Shown here in pieces: positions 34,744 through 43,514 of a stretch of 64,000 nucleotides of DNA. Both the position numbers and the translations under genes were made by a program. The DNA comes from Chryseobacterium pennae (GTDB lineage Bacteria > Bacteroidota > Bacteroidia > Flavobacteriales > Weeksellaceae), in NCBI RefSeq assembly GCF_003385515.1, contig NZ_QNVT01000030.1, positions 1 to 64,000 of the forward strand. The letters are read 5' to 3'. How positions within the stretch are numbered: position 1 is the stretch's first letter; every line of letters begins with the position of its first letter. The notes under the pieces were generated by a model. That model searched no databases and had not been told where the DNA came from. It saw nothing but the letters and a program-made list of their open reading frames with translations.

Positions 34744-34786
34744 AAAGTCTTTGGAGGTTACAAAAGAGTTGGGAACCCAAGACTTT
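34744..34786 (+). promoter_or_regulatory. Intercistronic hairpin 1
   Basis: AAAGTCTTTGG and CCCAAGACTTT form an 11-bp stem with one mismatch and a 21-base loop, shortly after the acyl carrier protein gene. Confidence 0.5.
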
Positions 34787-34805
34787 AATAGATTTTGACT
34801 TTCCA

Positions 34806-34834
34806 CCGATATTAACAAAGCCTGTTAATATTGG
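34806..34834 (+). promoter_or_regulatory. Intercistronic hairpin 2, strong
   Basis: CCGATATTAACA and TGTTAATATTGG form a 12-bp stem with a single G-T pair around a 5-base loop. Only a short T-stretch follows, so it may be a leaky terminator, an RNA-processing site or an operator. It sits in the only large gap (192 bases) within the cluster. Confidence 0.6.
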
Positions 34835-34924
34835 TTTATAACAGACATCCGTAATTAAAAATACTTGCTTTCAAAAAAGTGAGGGTGATCTCTTTTTTTA
34901 AAAAACAAATAAAATAATCCAGTA

Positions 34925-36418
34925 ATGATTGAAAATTTAGAAGTCGACGAATTAGTAATAGGAGCAGGACTTTGTGGGCTTATGTATGGACTTTCAGCGG
35001 TTTCCGAAGGAAGCTCAGTTGCCATCAGCGAAGCCCATCATAAAGTAGGAGGTTATGCTACCAATTTTTACCGGAATAAAAGAAAATTTGTTTTTGATTG
35101 TAGCCAGCATAAAGTGAGCGGGCTCAAAGAAAATGTTGGAAACCTTTGGATTTCCCTTAAAAGATTAGGCCTGCAATCATTGCTGGATGAATTTGAGCTG
35201 CATGAAGAAATAGGGACCGTAGTTTATAAAAACCAATTCATCAAACTCCCATCTGAGCCGGAAGACATTAAAGAAACCCTTATTAATTACTTTCCTGATG
35301 AAATAATAGGGATAGAAAAGCTTTTCCATGATATAGAATCTCATGGGTATCAGCATTATATGTTTTTCAGAAAGCTAATGAATGAATACACCATCAACAG
35401 GGATATCTTGAAAGAAAGCAGAAGCCTGTCCAAAATAACTGCCCGTGAATATTTCAATACCCTTTTCAAAGGACAGGATATCATAGAAGTACTCAGCCCT
35501 ATTGCTATTTATTCAGGTTCCATTTCCAATGAAGTGAATGCTTTTTATTTTCTTCATTGCCTTTATGCTATGTTTTATGGTGGTCCTGCATTTATGAAAG
35601 GAACCGGACAACGTATTTCGGACTTATTATTAAAAGAATTTGTAGATCGTGGCGGAATACTGCTAAAGAAAAATAAGGTATATGAAATGGAAGATATAGG
35701 AGATCATATGCTTGTAACCACTCGAAAAAATATAGTAAAAACAAAAAGAGTCATTGCAACCTGTCCTCCTGAAGACGTAGTAAAAATGCTGAAATCAGAT
35801 GAAAAGTCACAGAAATTTAAGCAAGTCCTTAACAACTTCACCGTAGGATGGGGCCATTTTTGTGTATTCGTTGTGCTTTCTGTACCACCTGAAGAATTGG
35901 GAATAACTTCTCCTGAATATCTTTTAGTATCTGATACAGGGGACAACTTTACAGAAGATGATTTTGAAAAGGATAGATATTATGACCTTTTTACATTGAG
36001 TGTCAGTAACTATCATCGTGTAGACCCGGAAGGAGGCTATATTCTTCAATTCATTATTTTGGATCATGGAGACCGTTGGTTCTCCCTTTCCGAAGACCAA
36101 TACAATCAAAGAAAAGAAAAAATTCAGGGAAAACTGATCAAAAGAGTCCTTAACACTTTTCCTCAGATAGAAGATAAATTGGTTTATACAGAATCTTCAA
36201 CTCCAAAGACTAATTACAAATTTACACTGGCTACTAAAGGTTCGGCTTTCGCCTACAAAATGCTTCCAAAAACCAATTTAGGACTATTGAGCAACTTCCC
36301 AAATGACAAAGTAAAACTGGTAAGCACATGGTCCGGAGGTCCCGGTTATGAAACCGCAATGTGTTTCGGATTTACACAAGGAAAATTATTAAATATGAAA
36401 AAAACACAGAATACATGA
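34925..36418 (+). CDS. CrtI/phytoene-desaturase-like FAD oxidoreductase
   Basis: The product has 497 residues. The N-terminal dinucleotide-binding motif is GAGLCGLMYG (about 13-22), followed by the acidic residue of SEAHH and GGYATNF. The C-terminal FAD-contact region is STWSGGPGYETAMCFGFTQG. This layout is that of the phytoene desaturase/amine oxidase superfamily, which desaturates or isomerises polyenes or oxidises amines. The gene heads the second block of the cluster and overlaps the next gene by 4 bases (ATGA). It may act on the acyl polyene chain or on the quinolone nitrogen. Its exact reaction is not visible from sequence. Confidence 0.8.
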   Translation: MIENLEVDELVIGAGLCGLMYGLSAVSEGSSVAISEAHHKVGGYATNFYRNKRKFVFDCSQHKVSGLKENVGNLWISLKRLGLQSLLDEFELHEEIGTVVYKNQFIKLPSEPEDIKETLINYFPDEIIGIEKLFHDIESHGYQHYMFFRKLMNEYTINRDILKESRSLSKITAREYFNTLFKGQDIIEVLSPIAIYSGSISNEVNAFYFLHCLYAMFYGGPAFMKGTGQRISDLLLKEFVDRGGILLKKNKVYEMEDIGDHMLVTTRKNIVKTKRVIATCPPEDVVKMLKSDEKSQKFKQVLNNFTVGWGHFCVFVVLSVPPEELGITSPEYLLVSDTGDNFTEDDFEKDRYYDLFTLSVSNYHRVDPEGGYILQFIILDHGDRWFSLSEDQYNQRKEKIQGKLIKRVLNTFPQIEDKLVYTESSTPKTNYKFTLATKGSAFAYKMLPKTNLGLLSNFPNDKVKLVSTWSGGPGYETAMCFGFTQGKLLNMKKTQNT

Positions 36419-37440
36419 GCAATCTAAAGAAAAAAACACTAAGCCCGAAGTTTACCCTCTTATTAGAAAAGCTGAATAAAGCTTCCGAAAAAAAACAGAT
36501 GAGCCTCCTTCTGGATCATCCTTGGGACGAACCTGTAGAAAACGCCTGGCTGAAAAAAAGAGAAAATATTGCGATCTACGGAACACCTTATTATGATCTT
36601 GCTACAGAAGAAGAAAGAAGACTTTTATCCGTCTATGAAACAGGTTCATGGTGGTATACTTTCATTGTATTCGAAAACCTCGTGTCAGAATACTATATGA
36701 AAATCGTCAATCATGGCTCCCTTAAAAAATTTCCCGAAGTCGTAAAATACATACACCATTTCTGCAAAGAAGAAATAGTGCATGCAATGGTCTTCAAAAA
36801 GGCAATGGCCCATTTTCAGATTACCCCCTTCCCCAGCCCTTTAAACCTTAGAGAAATATACAGCCACAATGCGGCAATGTCCGAATTTCCCCTAAAGGCC
36901 ATCTACCTTACCATTCTTATTGAATGGCTGGCAGAAAACAATGCAATGGAAGACTGCAACAGCAAGGAAATTTCCCCCTTATCAAGAGCAGTAGCCGTAG
37001 AACATCATAAAGAAGAAGCAAGACATATAGAATGGGGTAAAAATATGATCCGTGAGTTTATAGATATGGTTCCTGAATTTTTGAAAGAAGCACAGGAAAG
37101 CACAGCACCAATGCTCAGAAGCATGCTTGATATGTCGGTCTGCAGTATTGTAGTGTATTCCCGTGTCGGTTTTCAGAATCCCGCATTCAGAGATTATAAA
37201 AAACTGATTCCTGCCGTGTTGGAAAGTGAAAACCGTCAAAAAATCAATTCCAGAATTATGGCTCCTCTGATGAGATACTTTCTGGAACTTGGAATCTGTG
37301 ATCCTAATGATGATGAAAACATGAAAGTATGGAGAGACAACAGATTTGAAAAAGATGTGAAAGATGCTGTAGAATATTTCAGAAAAAAATCTGCCGGAAC
37401 AGAGGATATAGATAATGTAATGAACAAAAACTACGACTAA
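36415..37440 (+). CDS. AurF-like di-iron N-oxygenase
   Basis: The product has 341 residues from the ATG at 36415, which overlaps the previous stop as ATGA. An upstream in-frame ATG would overlap further and is disfavoured. The di-iron ligand pattern of AurF is present: a glutamate near 87, Glu120 and His123 (EIVH), Glu170, then His197, Glu201 and His204 (HHKEEARH). The 27-4-3 spacing of the last set equals that of AurF. AurF oxidises p-aminobenzoate to p-nitrobenzoate. Here an arylamine such as anthranilate or the aminobenzoyl intermediate is a plausible substrate. Since a PqsL-like N-hydroxylase is also encoded, the two may act at different stages, or this one may act on the side chain. Confidence 0.85.
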   Translation: MSNLKKKTLSPKFTLLLEKLNKASEKKQMSLLLDHPWDEPVENAWLKKRENIAIYGTPYYDLATEEERRLLSVYETGSWWYTFIVFENLVSEYYMKIVNHGSLKKFPEVVKYIHHFCKEEIVHAMVFKKAMAHFQITPFPSPLNLREIYSHNAAMSEFPLKAIYLTILIEWLAENNAMEDCNSKEISPLSRAVAVEHHKEEARHIEWGKNMIREFIDMVPEFLKEAQESTAPMLRSMLDMSVCSIVVYSRVGFQNPAFRDYKKLIPAVLESENRQKINSRIMAPLMRYFLELGICDPNDDENMKVWRDNRFEKDVKDAVEYFRKKSAGTEDIDNVMNKNYD

Positions 37441-38432
37441 TGAATACTGTCATATCCGGATTTGGTCATGCTCTGCCTTCTTCAACTATAGACAACAAAA
37501 CAATTGTTAAATGGATGAATACCACGGAAGAATTCATAGAAACCCGTACAGGCGTGCTTACCAGACAACATATTTCTGAAAATGAAAGCACAGGCGTATT
37601 AATGGTAGAAGCCTCCAAAAAAGCAATTGAAAAAGCCAATCTCTTACCGGAAGATATCGATATGCTGATTGTAAATACTTTGAGTCCGGATTACCATGAT
37701 CCATCTCAGGCCTGCCTTATTCAGCCAATGCTTTCTCTGAAAAATACAATTCCCGTATTTGATATCCGAGCACAGTGCAGCGGGCTTATTTATGGAATGG
37801 ACATCGCAAAACAATTTATAGCCACCGGAACACATCAGAATATATTAGTCTGCTGCGGAGAAGCTTTATCAAAAAGAATGGATTATTCTGATGACGGCAG
37901 AAACCTCTCCATATTACTTGGTGATGGCGCCGGAGCTGTTGTGCTAAGTGCTTCAGAGGATCAGAACAAAGGAATTCTGGATGCTGCAATACACGCTGAT
38001 GGAAGTTATTTTGAACTGCTTTGGACAGAAAGTCCGGGTACATCAGGCAAAACCTTCAGCGGAGATGAAAGCAAATGTTCCTATTTCCGAATGAATGGCA
38101 AAGACATGTTTAAACATGCGGTAGAAAAATTCACAGAAGTAACAGTACAGACATTGAAAAAGCACAATCTTTCCATGGAAGATATAGATGTTATTATTCC
38201 CCACCAGCCCAATATGAGAATTTTGGATGCGGTGATAAATACTCTGGGAATTCCAAGAAATAAGGTACAGATCAATGTACATAAATATGGAAATATTGCT
38301 TCCGGTTCTTTACCCATCACTCTGAGTGAATATATGGAGAATACTCCTCCGGAAGAAAGAGAAGGAAAGCTTGGACTTATAGTGGGATACGGCTCCGGAG
38401 CAACATGGGGAAGTGTTTTATATAAATTCTAA
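37440..38432 (+). CDS. pqsD: PqsD-like anthraniloyl-CoA:malonyl condensing enzyme
   Basis: The product has 330 residues and is a KAS III with the complete triad Cys113, His255 and Asn285 (PqsD: Cys112, His257, Asn287). The block NTLSPDYHDPSQACLIQP differs from PqsD by one residue as I recall it. DIRAQCSGL and SKRMD with GRNLSILLGDGAGAVV are also shared. PqsD condenses anthraniloyl-CoA with malonyl-CoA or malonyl-ACP to give 2-aminobenzoylacetyl thioester. This is the strongest single identification in the cluster. The start overlaps the previous stop by one base (TAATG). Confidence 0.94.
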   Translation: MNTVISGFGHALPSSTIDNKTIVKWMNTTEEFIETRTGVLTRQHISENESTGVLMVEASKKAIEKANLLPEDIDMLIVNTLSPDYHDPSQACLIQPMLSLKNTIPVFDIRAQCSGLIYGMDIAKQFIATGTHQNILVCCGEALSKRMDYSDDGRNLSILLGDGAGAVVLSASEDQNKGILDAAIHADGSYFELLWTESPGTSGKTFSGDESKCSYFRMNGKDMFKHAVEKFTEVTVQTLKKHNLSMEDIDVIIPHQPNMRILDAVINTLGIPRNKVQINVHKYGNIASGSLPITLSEYMENTPPEEREGKLGLIVGYGSGATWGSVLYKF

Positions 38433-38443
38433 TCTATAACACC

Positions 38444-39322
38444 ATGTGGATCAATAAAACAGGAAATATAAGCAGCTCTTTGGCCATCTTGGGAACAATC
38501 TCCAACCCGGTTTATCTGGTAAAAGAAGATCAGGAATACATCCTGATAGAAGGAGGGTTAACCCGGGATGCCAAAGCGCTACTGGCACAATTGAAAGAAC
38601 ATGTTTCTGATCTCTCATTAGTCAGACACTGGTTTATTACACACTCCCATTATGATCATTGCGGAGCTATAGAATCTCTTTATCCTTATCTGAAGCATAT
38701 AAAACTATATGCCTCGGAACATGCGGTGAAAAACTTTCGTAATGAAAAATATGTAAAAAGGATTCGTCAGCTGAATGCCTTGATATCAGATAAAGAGATT
38801 AAAAAATTTCCTGCGGACTTACAACAGATTCCTTTCATCATTCTGAAAGATAGGGAACAAATAAAAACGGAATCTGGAATCTGGGAAATAATCTATACTC
38901 CGGGCCATAGTCTATGCTCTGTGAGTATTCATTATAAAGAAAAAGACATTTTGTTTGTATCGGATGCTTTAGGGGAAATTATCAATACAAAAAAATGGTT
39001 TCCGTTGGCTTTTGATCATGTAAAACAATTTATAAACAGTATCAATAGATTGGGAGATCTGCGTGCTGAGACCATTGCTTTAGGACACAATGGTATTCTT
39101 ACAAGTGTGGAGGCCCTATCTGCACCAGCCTGCAGCCTTCTTGGGTGTAACGACTTGATAGAGTTTGTGGCCGTTCGTAAAGACTATTTATCAGAAGAAG
39201 AACTGGTGGATCACGTATGTAAAAAATATAAAGTGATGGATCATTCCTTCATTCCGGATAAAGTATACAGAAAAAGTATAGAACTATTAATCTCTCATTT
39301 AAAAACAGAATCATTCGTATGA
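38444..39322 (+). CDS. pqsE: PqsE-like metallo-beta-lactamase-fold thioesterase
   Basis: The product has 292 residues (PqsE has 301). Metal ligands His67, His69, Asp71 and His72 are in THSHYDHCG, with His155 (PGHS), Asp174 and Glu178 in SDALGE, and His215 (LGHNG). Each is offset from its PqsE counterpart by only 2 to 6 positions. LIEGGLTRDA and the C-terminal half also follow PqsE. PqsE hydrolyses 2-aminobenzoylacetyl-CoA to 2-aminobenzoylacetate. In P. aeruginosa it also assists RhlR signalling, which has no evident counterpart here. The gene follows pqsD as in the pqs operon, and its end overlaps the next start (ATGA). Confidence 0.93.
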   Translation: MWINKTGNISSSLAILGTISNPVYLVKEDQEYILIEGGLTRDAKALLAQLKEHVSDLSLVRHWFITHSHYDHCGAIESLYPYLKHIKLYASEHAVKNFRNEKYVKRIRQLNALISDKEIKKFPADLQQIPFIILKDREQIKTESGIWEIIYTPGHSLCSVSIHYKEKDILFVSDALGEIINTKKWFPLAFDHVKQFINSINRLGDLRAETIALGHNGILTSVEALSAPACSLLGCNDLIEFVAVRKDYLSEEELVDHVCKKYKVMDHSFIPDKVYRKSIELLISHLKTESFV

Positions 39323-40473
39323 ATCAAAATCCAAAATATAAAGAATATGACGCTTGCATTGTAGGAGCAGGAATTGCCGGTATTTTCCTGGCCTGGCTGC
39401 TGGGTTCACAAGGTAAAAAAATCCTGATTTTAGAAAAAAATGCTAAAGTCAATATGAATGGTGCCGATATTTTGAAGCCTTCCGGTATCAATGTCCTTGA
39501 AAAACACGGAATGCTACAGGAACTTATGAATAAGGAATGCAGAGTGAGAAATCACCTCAGCGTTTTTCATGACGGTATTCAGGTCGATCACATCAATTAT
39601 AAAGCAGAAAACGAAAGAGGATATTTCATGGTTTGTCCATACAGTGTTTTACTGGAAACTATTTATGATAAAATTCAGGCCATCGAAACCGTAGAACTAT
39701 TGGTCAATCAATCCGTTTCAAAAATTAATGAAGTGGAAAATGGGGTCTATGTAACCCTTAATTCAGAAGAGGAGATTTTTAGCAATATCCTTATCGGAGC
39801 GGACGGAACCAAATCCATTGTAAGAGAATATGCTGGAATAAAAGCCCATTTCGACTATTACGATCATGTGATGTATTTCAACAAATACCCTATTACATCA
39901 AGTGTAGAAGAGCTCAACCGATTGTATGTAGACAAAAACGGAGGGCTCGCCTATTTCTACCCAATCAACAATACAGAAGCCCGATGTATTTTAGGGTTTA
40001 ATATGGAAGAAGGGAAAAACCTGAAAGAATCCGGAAACAAAGAAACTTTGATCAAACGACTGAAAACATTTGTTACCCAAAGTGATGACATGTTAAACCA
40101 GATCAATTCACTGGACAATTTCCTCACTTTTCCCTTATGCAGAATGCATTCTGAACAATACTTTAAAGGAAGGATACTTCTTTTGGGAAATGCGGCCCAT
40201 TCCATCCATCCCATTACGGGACAGGGAATGAACCTGGCTATTGAAGATACAGGAGAACTGTTCATCTGGCTTTCAAAATATTTTAACAGTGAAATTTCTT
40301 TGGAAGAAGCACTGGCAGACTATCAGGAGCAGCGTTTTGAACTTAACAGTAAAGTTCTTGCTTATGGTCACCGTCTGGCAGGCAGTTTCGGAAGCGCAGA
40401 AGACTTTATGAACAGCCTTAATTCCAAAATACAGACCAGCAGCAGAGACCTTTCCATACTCAATAAGATTTAA
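39319..40473 (+). CDS. pqsL: PqsL-like FAD monooxygenase (aromatic N-hydroxylase)
   Basis: The product has 384 residues and is a group A flavoprotein fold. It shows GAGIAG (16-21), GADG near 150-160, and LGNAAHSIHPITGQGMN for FAD. The blocks MNGADILKPSGI, NRLYVDKNGGLAYFYPI and HPITGQGMNLAIED follow PqsL (PA4190) far more closely than PqsH. PqsL hydroxylates the amine of 2-aminobenzoylacetate, committing the pathway to quinolone N-oxides (HQNO). In P. aeruginosa pqsL lies away from pqsABCDE, but here it follows pqsE directly. The product may therefore be an N-oxide or N-hydroxyquinolone, a class known to block quinol oxidation. Confidence 0.9.
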   Translation: MNQNPKYKEYDACIVGAGIAGIFLAWLLGSQGKKILILEKNAKVNMNGADILKPSGINVLEKHGMLQELMNKECRVRNHLSVFHDGIQVDHINYKAENERGYFMVCPYSVLLETIYDKIQAIETVELLVNQSVSKINEVENGVYVTLNSEEEIFSNILIGADGTKSIVREYAGIKAHFDYYDHVMYFNKYPITSSVEELNRLYVDKNGGLAYFYPINNTEARCILGFNMEEGKNLKESGNKETLIKRLKTFVTQSDDMLNQINSLDNFLTFPLCRMHSEQYFKGRILLLGNAAHSIHPITGQGMNLAIEDTGELFIWLSKYFNSEISLEEALADYQEQRFELNSKVLAYGHRLAGSFGSAEDFMNSLNSKIQTSSRDLSILNKI

Positions 40474-40481
40474 AAATAATT

Positions 40482-41237
40482 ATGCAAATAGATTTATCAG
40501 ACAAACATTTTTTAGTGACAGGAGGCGGAAGAGGAATCGGCAGAGCCATTGTTCAGCAGCTGCTTTCATCGGGAGCATCCGTATCATTTACCTATAATCA
40601 TGGGAAAGAAACAGCAGAAGCTTTTTTGGACAAACTTTCAGCTGAATTTCCGGGTAAGACGATGCTTTATCAGGCTGACATAAAAGATGAAGAACAATCA
40701 AAATCTCTAATCGCCGAAATTGAAAAATCTGCATTAGGTCCGCTATACGGCTTGGTAAACAATGCAGGAATCACAATGGACGCCCCTTTTTTCAGCATGA
40801 CCACCGATATGTGGACCAATGTATTGGAAACCAACCTGAATGGGACCTATTACCTCACAAAAGCAGTGATAAGATCTTTCGTCCGAAAGAAAAATTCAAA
40901 AATCATCAATATATCATCTGTTTCAGGAGTAAGAGGAGCAGTGGGACAGGCCAATTACGGAGCAACTAAAGCAGCTGTTATCTCTTTAACCAAAACACTG
41001 GCTCTGGAATTTGCAAAATTTAACTTACAGGTAAATGCTGTTGCCCCGGGATTTATTGATACCGAAATGGTAGCCAAAATGAATGAACAGGACAAAAAGA
41101 AAATAGATCAGATGATCCCCATGAAAAGGATGGGAAAAACGGAAGAAGTTGCTGAGCTGGTAACCTTTCTGTGCTCGGACAAAAGCAGCTATATCACCGG
41201 GCAGACATTCATCATCGATGGAGGATTAACTTTATAA
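40482..41237 (+). CDS. 3-oxoacyl-ACP reductase (FabG-like SDR) of the cluster
   Basis: The product has 251 residues with the Rossmann motif TGGGRGIG (13-20), NNAG, and the catalytic set Ser146, Tyr159 and Lys163 in QANYGATKA. PGFIDTEM and the C-terminal YITGQTFIIDGG complete the FabG pattern. It is a separate paralogue of the housekeeping FabG at 53379-54122. It should reduce beta-keto groups on the cluster carrier protein. No enoyl reductase is encoded nearby, so reduction would stop at the enoyl stage after dehydration. Confidence 0.92.
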   Translation: MQIDLSDKHFLVTGGGRGIGRAIVQQLLSSGASVSFTYNHGKETAEAFLDKLSAEFPGKTMLYQADIKDEEQSKSLIAEIEKSALGPLYGLVNNAGITMDAPFFSMTTDMWTNVLETNLNGTYYLTKAVIRSFVRKKNSKIINISSVSGVRGAVGQANYGATKAAVISLTKTLALEFAKFNLQVNAVAPGFIDTEMVAKMNEQDKKKIDQMIPMKRMGKTEEVAELVTFLCSDKSSYITGQTFIIDGGLTL

Positions 41238-41251
41238 AAAACACAACACAT

Positions 41252-42493
41252 ATGAAAAGAATTGTAATTACAGGAATGGGTGTAGTAAGCCCTTTAGCCT
41301 GTGAAAAAGAAGCCTTTTGGAAAAAAATCCTGAATGGAGAATCAGGAGTCGGAGACCTTACAAAACTGGAGCCCTCCAACTATAAAGGAGTTACCCGCGC
41401 TGCTGAAGTAGACTTGGAAAAAGATTATAAGAATACTGAATTGCTGGAGCATTTTAAGCCTTATGGCAAAGCCGTTACTTATGCCGCCGCCGCGATAGAC
41501 ATGGGTCTGAAAGATGCCGGTTTTGAAAAATTCACCAAAAAAAATAATTACGGAGTTATTCTGGGTACTACAAACGGCAACCAGGATATTGTAGAAAGAA
41601 TTGTAGATCAGTGGAATCTGGAAATGAAACATGAAGACCTTTCCTCTGAAGCAGCAAAGACACTTACTTATTTCAGACCAGTTGAATTAAGTGCCAGTAT
41701 AGCAAAATATTACAATCTCGGCGGAACCAATATGGTAATTCCTACAGCCTGTGCAGCAGGAAATTATGCTATTGGCACCGCCTACTCTATGATTCGCGAA
41801 GGCAGATCTTCCCTCATTATTGCAGGAGGAGCTGACCCTTTTACACGGTCCTGCTACACCGTTTTTTACAGATTGGGAGCCATGTCAAAAGACAACTGTA
41901 AACCTTTTGATCAGAACAGGAACGGGATGATTGTAGGGGAAGGAGCAGCTGTTTTAGTATTGGAAGAACTGGAACATGCACTGGCAAGAGGAGCTAAAAT
42001 CTATGGCGAAATCAAAGGATATGGCTTAGCCTGTGATGCCTATGATCCTACAGCCCCTGATCCGGAAGGTTCCGGTGCTACCCTGTCTATGAACAATGCA
42101 ATAAAATCAAGCAATATTGATAGAGAGAACATCACTTATGTAAGCGCCCACGGAACAGGAACAAAAGCCAATGATTCCCATGAGGTAAATGCGATGCGCA
42201 ATGTTTTTGGAGAAGAAATAGATTCTTTATATGTCAATGGAATCAAATCCATGTTAGGACACTGTATGGGAGCAGCCAGTGCATTGGAAGCAGTAACTGC
42301 TACTCTTTCCCTACATCATCAAAAAGTTCCCATAAACCGCAATACAGAAAAAATTGATGAAGCCTTCAATACTCATTTTCATATCCAGCCATCCTCAGAA
42401 ATCGAAAATAAAGTAGATCATGTTCTTAGTAATTCTTTCGCTTTTGGCGGGAATATATGCAGTGTAATATTCAGTAAATATGACAGCAAATAA
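41252..42493 (+). CDS. Ketosynthase, KS-alpha (FabF-type)
   Basis: The product has 413 residues from the ATG at 41252. A longer in-frame start would overlap the ketoreductase gene by 67 bases and lacks family support. The catalytic residues are complete: Cys167 in PTACAAG, His300 in SAHGTGT and His337 in SMLGHCMG. It pairs with the KS-beta encoded next, whose gene overlaps its end by 14 bases. The pair is expected to extend a malonyl-derived chain on the carrier protein, as in type II polyketide and aryl-polyene systems. Confidence 0.92.
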   Translation: MKRIVITGMGVVSPLACEKEAFWKKILNGESGVGDLTKLEPSNYKGVTRAAEVDLEKDYKNTELLEHFKPYGKAVTYAAAAIDMGLKDAGFEKFTKKNNYGVILGTTNGNQDIVERIVDQWNLEMKHEDLSSEAAKTLTYFRPVELSASIAKYYNLGGTNMVIPTACAAGNYAIGTAYSMIREGRSSLIIAGGADPFTRSCYTVFYRLGAMSKDNCKPFDQNRNGMIVGEGAAVLVLEELEHALARGAKIYGEIKGYGLACDAYDPTAPDPEGSGATLSMNNAIKSSNIDRENITYVSAHGTGTKANDSHEVNAMRNVFGEEIDSLYVNGIKSMLGHCMGAASALEAVTATLSLHHQKVPINRNTEKIDEAFNTHFHIQPSSEIENKVDHVLSNSFAFGGNICSVIFSKYDSK

Positions 42494-43514
42494 CGATATA
42501 GTAATTTCCGTAATAGGCTTCAATAGTCCATACGGAACGGAGATTGACAATTATTTCTTCCGAAAAGAATCGGAAACAAAAGCTTTAATCATTGAAGATC
42601 ATGATCCCCAGAAGTTTTTAAAACCAAAAGGACAGAGATTTCTTAACAAAGCAACATTGTTGTACTGTAATGCAGCATTTCATGCCATACATAACAGAAG
42701 TTTAAGTTCGATAATCAATGAAGCTCCTGAAAGAATCGGGCTTTATGACGGCACTGAACTTTCCAACCTTGAAGACTGTTTTATCTTTGATTTAACTGCA
42801 AAAAATCAAGGCCCGGACCGTGTAAGCCCAATGAAAGCTCCAAGCACCATTGCCAATGCAGCAGCCAGTCAGATGGCCATTCAGGCAGGAATAAAAGGGC
42901 CCAATTTCAGTGTATGTGCAGGGATGGCAGGAAGCCTTCAGGCTTTAGATATTGCTTCCCTCCATCTAAAACAGGGAATCACAGATTACGGAGTCATTGC
43001 CTCTACAGAAGTCCGAAATGAATATCAGGGGTCTATTCGCAGAGGAAATGAAGCCCTGCATAGACCAGCCTCCACCGAACTGGGAATAGCCATGGTTTTA
43101 GAACGCAGGGAAACTTTATCTGAAGCAGGCAGAAAACCTTTAGCCACTATAAAAAAGATACATTCTGAAACCCATACAGAGGATCTGCCGACAGAAGCAT
43201 TTCTGTATCAGAATATTTCAGGTATGGCAGCACTATTCAGTTTTGATACCATTATTTTTTCCGGAGGCACTTCGGTAATTGATGAAACTATTTTTGAAGA
43301 AATGTTAAGAAAGAATGGGCTGAGCACATCCGTCATTTATCCTGAAAACCTTTTTGGAGATAATGACAACGCCGGAGGTATGCTGGGAATAGCCTATGCT
43401 GTTTCGGTATTCGAAGGAAAAAGCATTCACAAAACAGATCAGGAAAACATTCTGGTTCTTTCAGCAGACAAGGCAGGAACTGTAATTCTCACCATAATAG
43501 AAAAAACAAAATAA
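42480..43514 (+). CDS. KS-beta / chain-length-factor-like ketosynthase
   Basis: The product has 344 residues, shorter than the KS-alpha, with a thiolase-fold core. At the nucleophile position the sequence reads GPNFSVCAGMAG, placing Met149 where KS-alpha has cysteine. A cysteine three residues earlier does not align. The HGTGT and GH motifs are also missing. Loss of the nucleophile is the mark of chain-length factors. The start codon lies inside the KS-alpha gene, so translation is probably coupled, giving equal amounts. It would help set the length of the chain delivered to PqsBC. Confidence 0.82.
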   Translation: MTANNDIVISVIGFNSPYGTEIDNYFFRKESETKALIIEDHDPQKFLKPKGQRFLNKATLLYCNAAFHAIHNRSLSSIINEAPERIGLYDGTELSNLEDCFIFDLTAKNQGPDRVSPMKAPSTIANAAASQMAIQAGIKGPNFSVCAGMAGSLQALDIASLHLKQGITDYGVIASTEVRNEYQGSIRRGNEALHRPASTELGIAMVLERRETLSEAGRKPLATIKKIHSETHTEDLPTEAFLYQNISGMAALFSFDTIIFSGGTSVIDETIFEEMLRKNGLSTSVIYPENLFGDNDNAGGMLGIAYAVSVFEGKSIHKTDQENILVLSADKAGTVILTIIEKTK

